The position numbers were made by a program, and so were the translations under genes. This document shows, one piece after another, positions 49,868 through 61,744 of a stretch of DNA of 64,000 nucleotides (its first letter is position 1; each line of letters begins with the position of its first letter). Source of the DNA: Aurifilum marmelostoma (Eukaryota > Ascomycota > Sordariomycetes > Diaporthales > Cryphonectriaceae). Location of the stretch: assembly GCA_027559495.1 (NCBI GenBank), contig JAMXSV010000026.1, forward strand, positions 744,001 to 808,000, read 5' to 3'. Below the pieces are notes generated by a model. It was not told the origin of the DNA and did no database searches. It saw only the letters and a program-made list of their open reading frames with translations.

Positions 49868-49882
49868 AAAAAAAATCAAAAA
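49868..49882 (-). terminator. RNA polymerase III terminator of tRNA-Gly
   Basis: Read on the minus strand, a T5 (49882-49878) and a T8 (49875-49868) start three bases after the tRNA 3' end, as expected for Pol III termination. Confidence 0.85.
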
Positions 49883-49885
49883 GTG

Positions 49886-49956
49886 TGCGCAAACCCGGAA
49901 TCGAACCGGGGGCCCATCGATGGCAACGATGGATTTTACCACTAAACCATTTGCGC
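49886..49956 (-). tRNA. tRNA-Gly (anticodon GCC)
   Basis: On the minus strand the 71-nt sequence folds as a full cloverleaf. The acceptor GCGCAAA pairs with TTTGCGC and is followed by discriminator A. The D arm contains TGGTTTAGTGG (A box). The anticodon stem ATCGT/ACGAT-like encloses TTGCCAT with anticodon GCC. The T arm CCCGGTTCGATTCCGGG holds a perfect B box. There is no intron. Oligo-T stretches follow on the minus strand. It decodes GGC/GGU. Confidence 0.97.
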
Positions 49957-50603
49957 GGCGCTGCGAACTGGTTATGTTCTACGTCAAGCGATTGAATTAT
50001 GTATATTATATACCCTAGGACTGACAACTCCGTCTCGAATCATGTGCTCGCCCTCCAAATATTCATATTTGTTTGCCCAGAGACTGCACATATATATCTG
50101 TTCAGAAATGGGTCCTAATTGTAGCGTTCTAAACCGAAAGACAATACACACTCGATCGAGAAGTTAGGATGAAAGCCTCACTTCGTAGGCGCAGTAATAG
50201 GCATCCTGATTTATGATCGCCATCGACCAGACTTTAATCATTGCTTTCCTCTTCACTATGTAGACCAGAGACACACGGACTTTCTTTTACGTCGACATTT
50301 CTTTCTCGAGTTTCCTGATCGTTGCACATGCAAGTCGATGGATGATGCTATGACGCCCCTTTGCCCGAGGCCTCTAGTCTGAACGTTATCCAGCGCAGAG
50401 CCTACACATCCAAGTCGACTTCTATTCCAATCCATCCCTTGATCCCCCATCCGCTCTAATTTTTTCTTTCTTTTCTCTAACCTCATGATTGTCTTGACCA
50501 ACACACACAAATCCTACAACCCAAGGAACACGTAATGTTCGTGAGAGCACCAGAACATACGCAGGCACACACATACTCGACAAATACCACACTCATCTTT
50601 ACT
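49957..50603. other. Intergenic region between tRNA-Gly and SRP72
   Basis: Upstream side of the tRNA gene and 3' flank of SRP72. Somewhat AT-rich near 49990-50100. Nothing else is recognised. Confidence 0.4.
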
Positions 50604-52711
50604 CTACTTCCGCCCCTTCTTCTTCTTGCCGCCCCCGCCCTGCGGCGCTTTCTCGACCTTGATCTGGCCCGCCCCGCCCGCCAGGTTCAGCATCTCGCCC
50701 TCGCCCGCCACAAACCCACCCTGTGTCGACTCAGCGGCCTTCTTCTTGCCCTTTTTGTTCTTGGGCCGGTAGTTACTGCGGTCACGCAGCGGCAGCCAGC
50801 GCTCCGGGTCCGGCTTGACGTTGGGGTCGTAGTTCTTGCCCAGACGTTGCTTCTTCTTCTTGTGCTGCTGGGAGCCGGCTGCGGCAGCAGTGGCATCCGC
50901 GGCTGGTGCTGCCTCGGCGCCTTCTTCTGTCTTGCGCTTCTTCCTGGCCGGTGAGGGTTGTTGGGCGGCCGGGAAGGCGGGTACGCCTGCGTCCAGGAGG
51001 GCGGAGATGTCAATGCCTGCTGTGAGCTCGTCGACCGAGCTCAGCGAAGACAGGTGCTGCTCGACCTTGGCGTAGTCGGTTGTTGCGTAGGATGCTATGA
51101 AACCAGCCTGCGCGATCCGGTCATCTGGGTCTTGTGACACAAGACGCTCAAAGGCAGCGCCTGCGGTGGTCAGGTCGGCTGGTCTCGATGAGTGGAGGAG
51201 CTCCACGCCCGCCTCCCGCAGCAAGGTCGTCGACGAGTGCTTTGGTCTGCTCTGCCAGTACGCCGCTGCCCGGCCGAGCTCGTCGCGGATGTCCTTCTTG
51301 CGGTTCTGCGTGCTGTACAGGGCCACGGCCAGAGACACCAGACCAGGCGCGTACCGGACGTCTTGGTGGCTGGCCTCGCCAGCCTCTTCGACGTACTTGA
51401 AGAACTTGTGGAGGACGTCGACGGCGCTGTCGTATTTCTTGGCATGGACAAAGAGCTGTATGACGGTCAGGAGCAGGCCAACATCGTAAGGACGCTTTTC
51501 CAGCAGTCCGACGACTTTTGTCAGAGACTCCTTGTCTGCTTGTGACTTGGCCTTGGCCGCTGCGTTCAGGTAGCCCCACGATACCCGCTCGAGGTCTGTC
51601 GAGGGCGTTGGGTCGGCCTTGATGAGGTGGGCAGTGCGCTTCTTGACGGCGGCTGTCTTGTAGCGCTGCAGATCCACGGCGGCCTGGTTACGCATGACGC
51701 CCACGGCCTGGTGGTTGAAAAGCTTGCCGTTGCCCGTCTTGGCTTCAGGTATCAGCTCCGAGAGCCTCTGGACCATGAAAGGGTTGGTGAGGGATTTGGA
51801 GATCAGGGCATTCCACTTGCCAGCGGCATTGATGGCGTCGTCCGAGATGCTTTCCATGTCCGTCAGCACATGATTCCAAAAAGAAATAGAGAATTTTGGC
51901 TAGGGTTTGGGGGCGAGGGGGTGTTCACTTACTCGTGGCCCTCGACACCCCTCTGTAATGCAGCAGCCTCCTCCTTCTTGCCCATCAGCGCAAGGACATA
52001 AGCCTGCTGCAGGATGATGGGCAGCATCTCAGCCTTCTTGTCCTCATCGCTCAGGTCCTCGGCGGCGTCGCACAGATCAGCCGCCCTCTTGAGCAGTATC
52101 GATGCCTTGGCGAGGTCACCCCTGGCCACACAGCCGCAGCCGGCATTATACGCGGTCTCGAATGCCTCGAGGTCCTCTCGGCCGGGCTGCTTGCTCTTCT
52201 CAGGGACCAGGTCCCCCCTGCCCTGCCACTCGAGCTGGGCGCGCGCGGCCAGCAGGTTGATCTTCAGGTCGGTGTCCTCGCTCAGGCTGCCCCGGTCTCC
52301 CTCGTCCCCGAGCAGGGCCTCGTACAGGCGCAGGGCGTCATCGAACCTCTCGGCACGGTATGCCACCTGCGCGGCGATGTGCCTCAGGGCCCTACCGTCC
52401 GGTGCCTGCTCGTCCCCTTCTTCTCCTCTTGTGTGCTTCGCCAGTAGCTCCGAGGCCTCGTCCAGAGCGCCCGTCTTGTAGAGGGCATAGCTCTTGCCCA
52501 GGGCGCAGCGGCTCTCGAGGGCATCGCCACCTGCGGCAATCACGCGCAGGGCATCGTCGTAGCGCTCGAGGCGGAGCAGGGCCGTCACCTTTGTGTGCTG
52601 CGCGGGCAGGGACTTTGGGTCGGAGGCGAGCGCGGCGTCGGCAGCGGCCAGGGCCTCGTTGTGATCATCTATGCTGGTGCGCGCCAGGATGCTGGTCAGG
52701 CTGGATGCCAT
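50604..52711 (-). CDS. SRP72: Signal recognition particle subunit SRP72
   Basis: Largest protein of the signal recognition particle. It binds 7S RNA together with SRP68 and is needed for targeting to the ER. The chosen ATG at 52711 (MASSLTSIL) follows an upstream in-frame ATG at 52795 that would add an unlikely Pro/Thr leader. Exons are 52711-51933 and 51849-50604. The 83-nt intron has donor GTAAGT, branch TGCTGAC and an AAAG acceptor; it is the only phase-compatible choice seen, so this joint is less certain. The product is 674 aa. The N-terminal 450 residues are TPR-like helical pairs (IDDHNEALAAADAALASDP, KSYALYKTGALDEASELL). The C-terminal RNA-binding signature KNYDPNVKPDPERWLPLRDRS is at 598-618, followed by a Lys-rich tail. 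Confidence 0.93.
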
Positions 52712-54815
52712 GATGGGAGTCTGAGTCCCGCCGTAGGGATCGGTCGGTGGGGTTGGTTGGGTCGGGGTAGGTTCGAAAAGGGGGCGTGTGAGCAAAGTTG
52801 TTGGCGGTGATGATGTATCTTGTTGTTTCGCGGGTTGGTTTTTACTGTCGTCTGCTCATCGTCTTGGGAGGGAGATACCAGGGCGATATGGAACGAAAAG
52901 AAACCTTTGCTTGTGTGCTCTCTCTTGCCTTGTCTCAGAGCTGTGAGACCCCTCGAGACGTTCAAACGTGGGGTTGGTGCTGTGCGCAGACCCAAGGCAG
53001 GGAAATGTGGAGGGTTTGACGTTTTTTGGAGGGGCATCTGCTAGTGAGGCTTCGCTGAGGAAAGAAGCTCGAGTTGTTCGTTCCTTCGCTGTTCTGTGGT
53101 GGGGCTGCTACCTAGCTTGGATGCTCTGGGGCTAAGGCACATAAAGGTACAAGGTACTTGGGACGTCAGTAGCCCAGCTTGCACGCTACAGTAACAAGTA
53201 AATAGTATTCTCGCCAGGCAAATTCGATTTACACCAGGACATCCAATACTTGATGCTGAAGAACAAAGGCACAATATCTGTTTCTTTGCTTTCCAAAAAT
53301 TACTCGTGGAGGGAGGAGAAGAAGAAATAATAAGCTCAGGATATGGCCAAGTGCCCTTCCGGCGTGGACATTTCGACGAGTACTGACCCAGCACATACCA
53401 TTATTCCTCCGTATTCCATTATACCTGTCACTTGATTTTCAACACAGAAGAGGACAGGTCATACACAGAATGTGGCTTGGAAGAAAAAGAAGAAAATTTG
53501 TCGATTTCTGGTATCAAGATTGAAGTCACCCAGGTCAGAATTGAATTCTAAAAACTCCACCAACCCGACTGTTGTCGCCTTGAGCAACGCGACGTATTTT
53601 TGTCCATAATCCTCAACATTACGATATGTACACCCATGAACAAGAAACCACTCCCTCGTCAGAATTCATATCATCGTCATGTATACCCTCTGTCCAGGCC
53701 TCCCGCAGGTTCATCCAAGAAGACCACGCTCACCTCCTAGGGCAAAAAAAAAAAAAAAAAAAAAAAAAAGGTCGAAGGTACCCTCATTCCTCTCCTCCTT
53801 CCATGAACATAACAAGCAGCTGCAGGCAACCTTTCAGCCGGTGTAAATGGTGCACGGCGATCTGCGTCCAAGTTCCGCCCAGCCCTTCGCCGAATTTGCC
53901 CAGCCCGGCCCAGCAACGCCCTCGGAGACGGCCGTCTTTCGTCCACGAAGAAAGCGGCAACCCGCCACAGAAAGGCGGCTGCCGTATGTAGTAGCTGGTC
54001 AACCTGTGCATCATCCCTTCTTTCCTCTTCTGAAAGGACAACCTCGTAACTGATACCGCATACGACGATTCCGAGGACCCCGCCCGCCCTGGTAAGCTGT
54101 GCATGGACGGGGCGGGAGAGAGGGAGGGAGGGTATCTGTCGGTAGTATGGTGTGGCTCGTTTCCCGGCCGCTTGCCTGCACTGTCACCCTCCCTCCAATT
54201 TGACACAGCCGACAATTTCCGGGGCCGTCCGTCCCGGAAGGTGGCGAGTCCCGTTCATTTTCTTCGTCTTCTTTGTTTCCTTTATCTTTCTTATTCGGGC
54301 GTACAGCATGCCGTTGAGGCAGATCCTCCCGGTATCGCAGCCAAAGTGTCATCTTGGGGTGACATTCGGTGGCCTGCAAAGGCGGCCGGCGGCCCAACAA
54401 GTGCAGATACCCAATGATCCAACTGCAGGCGGCGTACAGTGTAGATAAGAGCACTGACACGTACCATAGGATGATCCGGATCGTCGGCAGGGCGGTTGAC
54501 GACGCGGTGCTTCTTCCCCTTCATGCAACAAAGCTCGTAAATTGGAGCCCGCATGGGACTTCCCCTTCGGCTCCTTTCTGCATCGTGACAGTGCAGTATC
54601 TGGAATTCGTCCTGGCGAAAATCAGGCTCGCCGTCGTCATTTTCCGCTGATCTGCTCTCTCTTTCTCTCGCTCCGTCCCGTGTCCAACTTGGTTATCCGG
54701 ATTCCCCACAAACAAAGCCACACACACACACACGCACACATGTGTTGCAACCCATTGGACAAGCTTCAAATTCCGACCATACATCTTTCTTCACCATCGT
54801 ACTCCCCTGCCTTTC
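52712..54815. other. Intergenic region between SRP72 and the 343-aa gene
   Basis: SRP72 promoter side (52712 to about 53100) and 3' flank of the next minus-strand gene. It contains an A26 run (53744-53769). No supported gene: the open frames are low complexity or lack pattern. Confidence 0.4.
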
Positions 54816-55975
54816 TTAGTTACCCCTCCTGAATAGGCCCAGAAACCTCCTCTCCTTCACCGTCGGCTGGTACGGCTTCAGCGGGTACACAACAGGTGCG
54901 CTGTAGTACTCGTTGGATCCTTCATCCAGGTTGTCGAGGAGAGCCCGCCGCCACCTGCGGTCAGGTATCTCGCCCAGCCTCGTGCTGTCCGAGGACCCCG
55001 AGATGAGCGAGAAGCGGTTGGTCATGTTGGACAGTCGCCGCGTGAGTGGGGAACCGCCGCCGCCGCTGCCGCCGTCGCTGTCTCTGCGTTCCATCGCGTC
55101 CAGGAGCGGGGTCTGAACGAGAGACGGCAGTTCCAGACGTGGTGCAAGTGGTGGGAGTGGTGGTAGTGGTGCTTCGATCGGTCTTCTTCTAGGTATAGCG
55201 GTGCTGCTAGTGTTGTTGTTCTTGTTGCCATTAGTCTCCTCGGTCTTCTTGGCGGCCTTGACGATCTTCTGCTTGGTGTTTTTGCCCGGTGGTGGAGGAG
55301 GGGTCCTTGCGCTCGACGAATTCTTGCCCCGTGACAATCTGGAACTTCCTGATGATCTGGTCGTAGAGCTTGACTTGGACGATTTTGAGTTGGCCGTCGT
55401 CGAGACGACCGAGCCCTGAGAGGAGGAGGCCTTGCTGTCCAGCCGGTGGGACAGCTGATCGAACGCCTTGATCGCCTGCAGCCTCGACGAGTTGGACAGC
55501 GACGTAAGCGACTGGTAGTCCAGCGCCGGGTTGGGGCCTTTGCTCGCCAGCCGTATGAGGCTCTTGATGGCCGCATTGAGCCTCTTCAGCACCTTGTCCA
55601 GCGCTGACTTTGCTTTTGCTGTTTTGGTGCAATGACCACCACGTCTCAGTCATGTTACCCATCTTTGACGCCAGCACGGTTCGCTGGTCGGTAGGAGAAG
55701 GAGGGGGGGGGAGTAGGTGGGTCTTTTTTTTCTTTCTCTATCTTACAGTCGCCTTTCTCGAATCGGCTCCCAGCCACGGACACCCGCGACGAGTACGCGC
55801 GCTCGACCTTTCTCCGGTCTGTCTTCAGCGAGTGCCTGAGCAGGGCCTGCCGCTCGCTGGTCTTGGTGGTCTTGCGGGTCCCATCTTGCTTCTTCTGCCG
55901 CTTAAAGGCCTTCAGAAGAGCGAGACAGTTGTCATATGTCACGAGGAGCGCCGATACGCTCTCATCAAAGCCCAT
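54816..55975 (-). CDS. Uncharacterised fungal protein, helical N-terminus and basic, disordered C-terminus
   Basis: Not recognised. Exons are 55975-55747 and 55618-54816. The 128-nt intron (GTAAGA..ACAG, phase 1) joins KGD to SKAKSALDKVLKRLN; the product is 343 aa. Residues 1-150 form amphipathic helices (SALLVTYDNCLALLKAFKRQ, NAAIKSLIRLASKGPNP, LQAIKAFDQLSHRL) like the N-terminal coiled domains of many fungal orphan proteins. About 150-250 is Ser/Thr/Lys/Asn-rich and disordered with a Pro run. The end is more ordered and basic (SNMTNRFSLISGSS, DRRWRRALLDNLDEGSNEYY, FLGLFRRGN). The NRFSLIS and RRLS sites fit basophilic kinases. It has no membrane segment or catalytic motif. Confidence 0.8.
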
Positions 55976-58900
55976 CTTCCCCCTCCTCGACTTTGCGGAT
56001 GTCTGCAGGGGCACTCACTCCCTGCCAGGCCGTAGAATTGGAGGTTTCGCCTCGAAAAGATTCACTAAAACTCAAAGTCGAGCCTCTCGCTTTACTTGAT
56101 CAACAAGTCAAAATAGTTTACCGTACGGACAGTCCAGCCGTGTTGAAAGTTTGAGAAAAGCATCACGGCTGGTCAGCGTGCGGGGCGATTGTATGTACTG
56201 TAGTATAGAGGGCGGCTGGGCGCTTAAGCCGCCAAAAACTGATAGGCCCCATCCACACTGCAGAGCTTTTTGGAGAACCTCAGCCAATCGCCCTGCATGT
56301 GGAAGAGGTCAGGGCAGCAGCAAGAAGGAAAGGAAGGAAAAAAAACACTGGAATTGGCCATATCAGTCAGTGCTACATATCAAGCAGCCCAAATTCTCCA
56401 ACATGAACACTTGTCCCATCTTGGGGTTTGATTGTTTTGAGACATGTGGATGAATGAATATCCTGAATATGCAGTTATGAAAGGGAACGACAGGCACAAC
56501 AGGCACGGTGAGGATCTGCGTAGTCATACTACCATAGTAAGTACCGTATCATCTCCCTCCTCGCCGGCCTCGGATGCCGATGCTCTATATCCGAGGGACT
56601 GGATAAATAGACGAGTCGAAATAGCGGTGCTGCTACACCACCACCACCATCACTACCACTACCACCACACCACCACTTGCACCCGACAGAGCATGTTGTC
56701 AAATGAGCGCCCAGAGAAGATGTGGTGTGCGTGGCAAAATATTGTTCAGGTGCGTTTCTCTCCCGGCTTGCCTCCCTGGGAGGAGCGGCTCAAACAGAGA
56801 TCTTGCCGCAAGACTCGGGAATCTCTTCCCTCTCCGGTGGCGTCCCGATGCGTGGGGGAAGGAAGAAGTTGGTGGGCATGGGCAAGGTAGGCTTTTCAGG
56901 CGTACCGACCACAAGGCCCGTTCCGACGGCCACTGTATCCATGGCTGGGCTGGTGGACCCCTGACCGCCATCGATGCACCCACACGTTTGTCACCCACTC
57001 CACCACCACCCACGGGGTAGTGGGTCGACATTAGGTAAAAGTTCCCGGTCCATCTTCAGGCGAGATGGAGCGTTAGAGGGTAAGCATGGGAAGGGAAAGA
57101 GAGAGGAAAGTGTCCCAACCAGACAGGAGTAGTCATCGCTGCAACGGGAGCAAGCCGCCCGTCGATACGACCTACAGTTGGAGAGCGAGTTTTGGGGGGG
57201 GGGATGCCCTGCAGGGCTAGGTCCTGTAGGGCCGATGTCTGTCCAAGGCTGCTTCCGGGTCTCTGGATAGCCACTGGTCAGGCAAACATGTGGTGTGGTA
57301 TGAGAGAGAGTGTGTGTGTGGGTGGGTGGCACTGCTGCGAGAACAAGCCTTTCCCCCCACTCCTGCCCGCCAAGTCCGTCCACTGCAGCTGCTGCATGAT
57401 TGATGGTAGCGTAAGTACATACTTGTACATAGTAAGAACAAGGACAGTTAGCGGCGCGTGTCGGACCACGGAGGCAAATAGGCGACGAGAAGAACGCGGC
57501 TTGCTGGCATTGACGGCCAACAGAGATAACACATCCGACGGACCTTGGCGGCACTCGATATGCATGTCTCTGATGCCGTGTTATCGCTCTGTCACAAACA
57601 CACACACAAAAGATGGGGGCGCCACTCAAGTCGCACATCTCTCTCGGCTGCTGGGAGGCTGCGATATTCCCAAACAACATGCAGAAATTTCTCTCCGCGG
57701 AACATGCCTGCTCACCCGAGGAGCGCGGGATGACGAAAACGTTGATTCTGCCCTGACCGGTCCAGAAAGCCCCCTTGACCCTCAGGGAAGGACGGGAGTG
57801 AGCCGCATGATGCATGCTCAGGGCAACATCCAATTCTGGACATGCTGACGCGGGTCCCTGGCTCGCTTGTTCTAAGGATCGGAACAAGAGTTGCATTGCC
57901 GCAGGTAATACATTGTCGAGCCTTTTTCCAAGTGGGCGTCATCGACAAACATCGTCCTCCTCGGCTCTGCACGGGGTCCAGTGGACAGAGTGGAGCGGAG
58001 TGCGCGTCTTGTCCTCAACGGGCAAGCCATGAGTCCATCTTGCAGCAGAACCAACCAAGTGGGAAGATGCGACGGTGGGGGGTTTGTTGATCACTTGCAT
58101 GAGGCTCCTGGGCTCCCGAGGAAGAAAAAGAAGAAAAAAAAAAGATCTTCTTGCTGCTTGATGACAGCCGCGCAGGCAGCAAAAAAGAAGCAAAATAAGC
58201 GAAGCTGCACTCGCTTGCAGGTCAATATGCCGCTGTGCCATAGTGCATGATACAGTATTACTGCGCTCCCGCCCGCCCGCGGCAGAGAGTTCCAGACCTC
58301 GACGCCCCGTCATTGCTCCGCAGGTTTCGTGGGGGTTCCCGCGGCATTTTGAGCAGGTACCCGACCGTTGTCTGCTGTAGCTGTAGTCCTGCTCCAGGGC
58401 GTGGTTTGCAGCCATCAAGAACGGTATTATTTTGACTCGTCTTCCGACTCTTCAGCCTTGCTCCCGGGCCCAGCTACGGGACGTTTGTTCGTGACTGTGC
58501 TGACCGTTGGTACTGACATCAACAAGCTAAAACTGGCGTGATGGGGAAGAGGGAGCTTGACCGACAAGGTGAAGCCACCCCGTCCAGGACCTAGGGCCTG
58601 AATCTCAAACCTGAGACGGGGCAACAGAGTGTGGTGGTGGTGGAGGATGCAGTGGACCGCAACCGTAACTCCCCCCCCCCCTCGAAACCTGTGTGAGCAG
58701 CTCTTATCTTGTCTACCCCCACCGCCATGCGCCATGCGGGAGTCCTCTCCCACTCTCCCACCTCGTCATGCAGAACCGTCCCCCTGCTCTGCCTCAGCAT
58801 CTGTGTGACATGCAACCGGTAAGAAAAAGGGAACAAAAAAAGGAAGGAAAAGAATTTATGAAGCGAATATTAAGCCTTGTGGAGCCTTGTTTTATTTTTT

Positions 58901-61640
58901 TTTCTCTTTTCTTCTTCCTACTCTTCTCCTTGAGGCCTGGAAACCCAAAGAGCAAGGTTGACGAATGGCCTGACGAGTCTCTGAAGGAGGCAGCTGTATA
59001 CGTGTTCAAGCCTGGCAACGCCGTTGCATCTGTGTGTCGTTTCACAGCAGGGTATCTGTGCGTTGTACAGCAGAAAGTAACCTTTTGGTCTGCCAAGATA
59101 TCCAGCAGCAGCTGGAGAGCAGCGCCAAGCCGCTTCTCGAGTTCGAATTCGAGTCCCACCGACCACCTCCGCCCCCAGAATCCATAGTCAGGACCCTTAA
59201 AAGAGGGGGTGTGTGTGTGGCTCGTTACTGGCGCCACGAAACCACAGGTCATGATGAGGTGCATACCCAAGAGGGACGCCCTCCCCGATAGCGACTCGGC
59301 ATGTGGATTTGGCGTCATCATCAGTGGGAATGCGAGCTGCGAATCTGGTGATGCCACATGCTGCTGTTCTGTCGCTGCTGCTGATCCTTATCTCTGTGCG
59401 GTGAGCATCTTTTCTGGTTGATGGGGGGAAGGCTTTTTTGAGCTGAACTGCACGAGACGGCCCTTGACGGTTCTGAGTGGTCAGCGCAGAAAGGATTGTT
59501 ATCAGATCATCGCTCGACAGGTGCATAACAAGGGTCTGTCTGCAGTGTTTGGGACCCCAACTCATTAAACAATCTCGACAGATGTGAAGGATGACCGGTG
59601 GTTGGAAAGTACGGTTACGAAGGAGGGGAGGCAAGAGGCTATGTGGGATGTTCCGTTCTCGAGGCATGTACTCACAATAGTTGTCCAGGGCATTCAGGTA
59701 CCGCGCACTCTTAGCCGGGAGCATCCTTGCGTGGGCGTGGGCATCCTGAACGTTGGTACCTCACTAAGAGGTTGGGGGGCACTGCCTGTATCATCCCACC
59801 ACCACCACCACCACCACCACCAGGACCACCACACCCCAGGCGGCCTTAGTGCCCCCCAAGGTTCCCCCCGAGCACGCCAAGGTGGCAGGGTGGTTCCTGC
59901 TCCCCCTCCCCCAAGACTTCCTCCCATCCGACGGTATACGCCCACCACACACTGTCTGTGCTCAAGAGCCTACTTGGTCCGACCCAGTCAATTTTCCCTC
60001 TTATCTCGGCGCCCGCTGAGCCAGTCGCTTGACCAAGTCTCCAGGTCCCGTCCACGGGATCTGGCATTTTGGGCCCTCTCTCTTGAAAATGATGGAGGGT
60101 GAGCAGCAAACAGTGACCCCAATAATGTGTGGGCACACTGGCTGGGTCAAGTCGGGGGAGCCGGGGGGGGGGGGCCAGAATGGAGTAGGAAAGACCAAGT
60201 GAAGGGTGGTTACTTCCTGTTTTTCCTTTTTTTTTCTTTCTTCTTAATCTTTGCTGATTGCTCTTGCCTTTCGCTTGCGAACCCAGCGTTGCCACAAGAA
60301 ACTCACTACACCCTACAGAGTAAGTCCATCCAGGCTTGCTTGACCCTGGCCTGGCCTCTCTACTCTATCGGCTCGACTCTTCCCTCTCTTTCTCCTTCTC
60401 CTGGCCTCCTTGTCGCCCACTCCCTCTGCTGGCGTTTTGGGCTGGCTGACTTGTCTCTTGACTGTCTTTGTTCCATACATTAATACTGCCACCAGTACTT
60501 ACATAGTACTCAGGTCATCATCATCATCCACCAGTCCCCTTATGTGACTTAATTCTTGTACCTTTATCAATAGCCTCAGATTTGCTTTTTGAGGCGCATG
60601 CGCAGCCTGGCTTGTGCTGTGTTGTCTCATCCTGTCTGTGTTGTCGCAATCTTTGCCTTTTCTTGCCTTATTTTTTTCTTCCTTTCCCCCCTTCTAGAGG
60701 ATACCACCACGCCTTTTCTTCTTCTCCAATCCCCTGCCCTCGTTCTATCTATAATCGGATCTTCGTTATCAGCAATCACATCTTGTCTTTACATTGGCAT
60801 CTTTTCTGCCGCGACGCCCAGGCCTACCAGACCAAGACCAAGACCAGTCAGGCTGCGTTTGCTCCATCTTTCCCAAGGGCTCCTCGCGCCGGGGCTGGCC
60901 GCAGCCGTCGTCTTGTTGTTATCTGGAAGAGAAACATTCCTGACTTTTCTCGTGCCTTATCCCCCGCGAGACCCTCTTTAAAGTTGGGATTCCACTCCGC
61001 TTGATATCCTCCTCTCTCCTCCTCCGCCTCAAAAGGGAACTCTCTCCCTCTTCCTCCTCCTCTGTTTCTCACCCTGGCTTCTTTGTTGTTCAAGGACCCA
61101 CCTGCATCTCTCCGCCCTCCCACGTCTGCACTTCGCTGTCCCGCCCACAACCCCTGCCTGGTGACGAGGCCTCTCACATGTCGTGGGGTCTTTAGGTCTC
61201 GCTGCTGTCTACTTGACCACGCGAGGCCCCCTATCACTCGTCCCTAGATATGTCGGCCCGCAATTGCTGGAACCAATCTTAAATAGACGTCCAGGACGCA
61301 CCCAGCCCTACCTCCAGGCCACCGGTGACCGGCTGCACCCTGCTCGTCACATCTCGTCATCACCTCCCCTGCTGTGCGTTTCCGGAGGCGGCTTTCATGA
61401 CACTTTTGTTCTTGCCCATCTTCTCCCACTTCTTGTTCATCATCATCATCATCTTCTTCTTCTTCTTCTCCTCCTCCTCCTCATCCATGTTATCTGTCTG
61501 GTCGAGTCCTTCCACCGCCTAGACAGTCTGGACTTGGCAACACGCAGGAGGCTTGGGCCGTTCGTGTTGTGCCAAAGCCGGCGGCACATCAACAGTCAGG
61601 CTCGCTGTTCGTCCAACATACCTCATCTGGCCGGCTCGGG

Positions 61641-61676
<36 letters not shown>

Positions 61677-61744
61677 GGCTCGTACTGAATGGTCCTTGTC
61701 AGCCCAGTGCTGGTTCACACCCACGCCCACTCCTTTCCCTCAGC
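55976..61744. other. 5.8 kb divergent intergenic region
   Basis: Upstream DNA of both the 343-aa gene (-) and the Cys/His coiled-coil gene (+). It holds CAC/ACC repeats (56637-56680 and 59800-59831), poly-G and poly-C runs (57186, 58670, 60162), an A-rich patch (58121-58143) and a long pyrimidine-rich leader (about 60230-61510). No open frame has a credible pattern. A GTAAGT at 60319 could be a donor of a 5' UTR intron. Confidence 0.45.
61641..61673 (+). repeat. Poly(A)33 tract in the leader of the last gene
   Basis: Thirty-three uninterrupted A, 71 bases before the ATG at 61745, within the probable 5' UTR. Confidence 0.9.

Larger units (their letters stand above)
47591..49885. other. Intergenic region after the GT41 gene
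   Basis: 3' flank of the GT41 gene with the alternating purine-pyrimidine tract listed separately, then about 2 kb with G-runs at 48646 and 48745 and no supported gene. A-runs near 49829-49847 precede the tRNA. The longest frame (48172-48918, minus) has no domain-like pattern. Confidence 0.4.

Noticed and set aside
57192..57848. 218-codon plus-strand open frame
   Set aside because: Cys/Trp-scattered composition with repeats (GTGTGT-derived) and no conserved pattern; judged chance.
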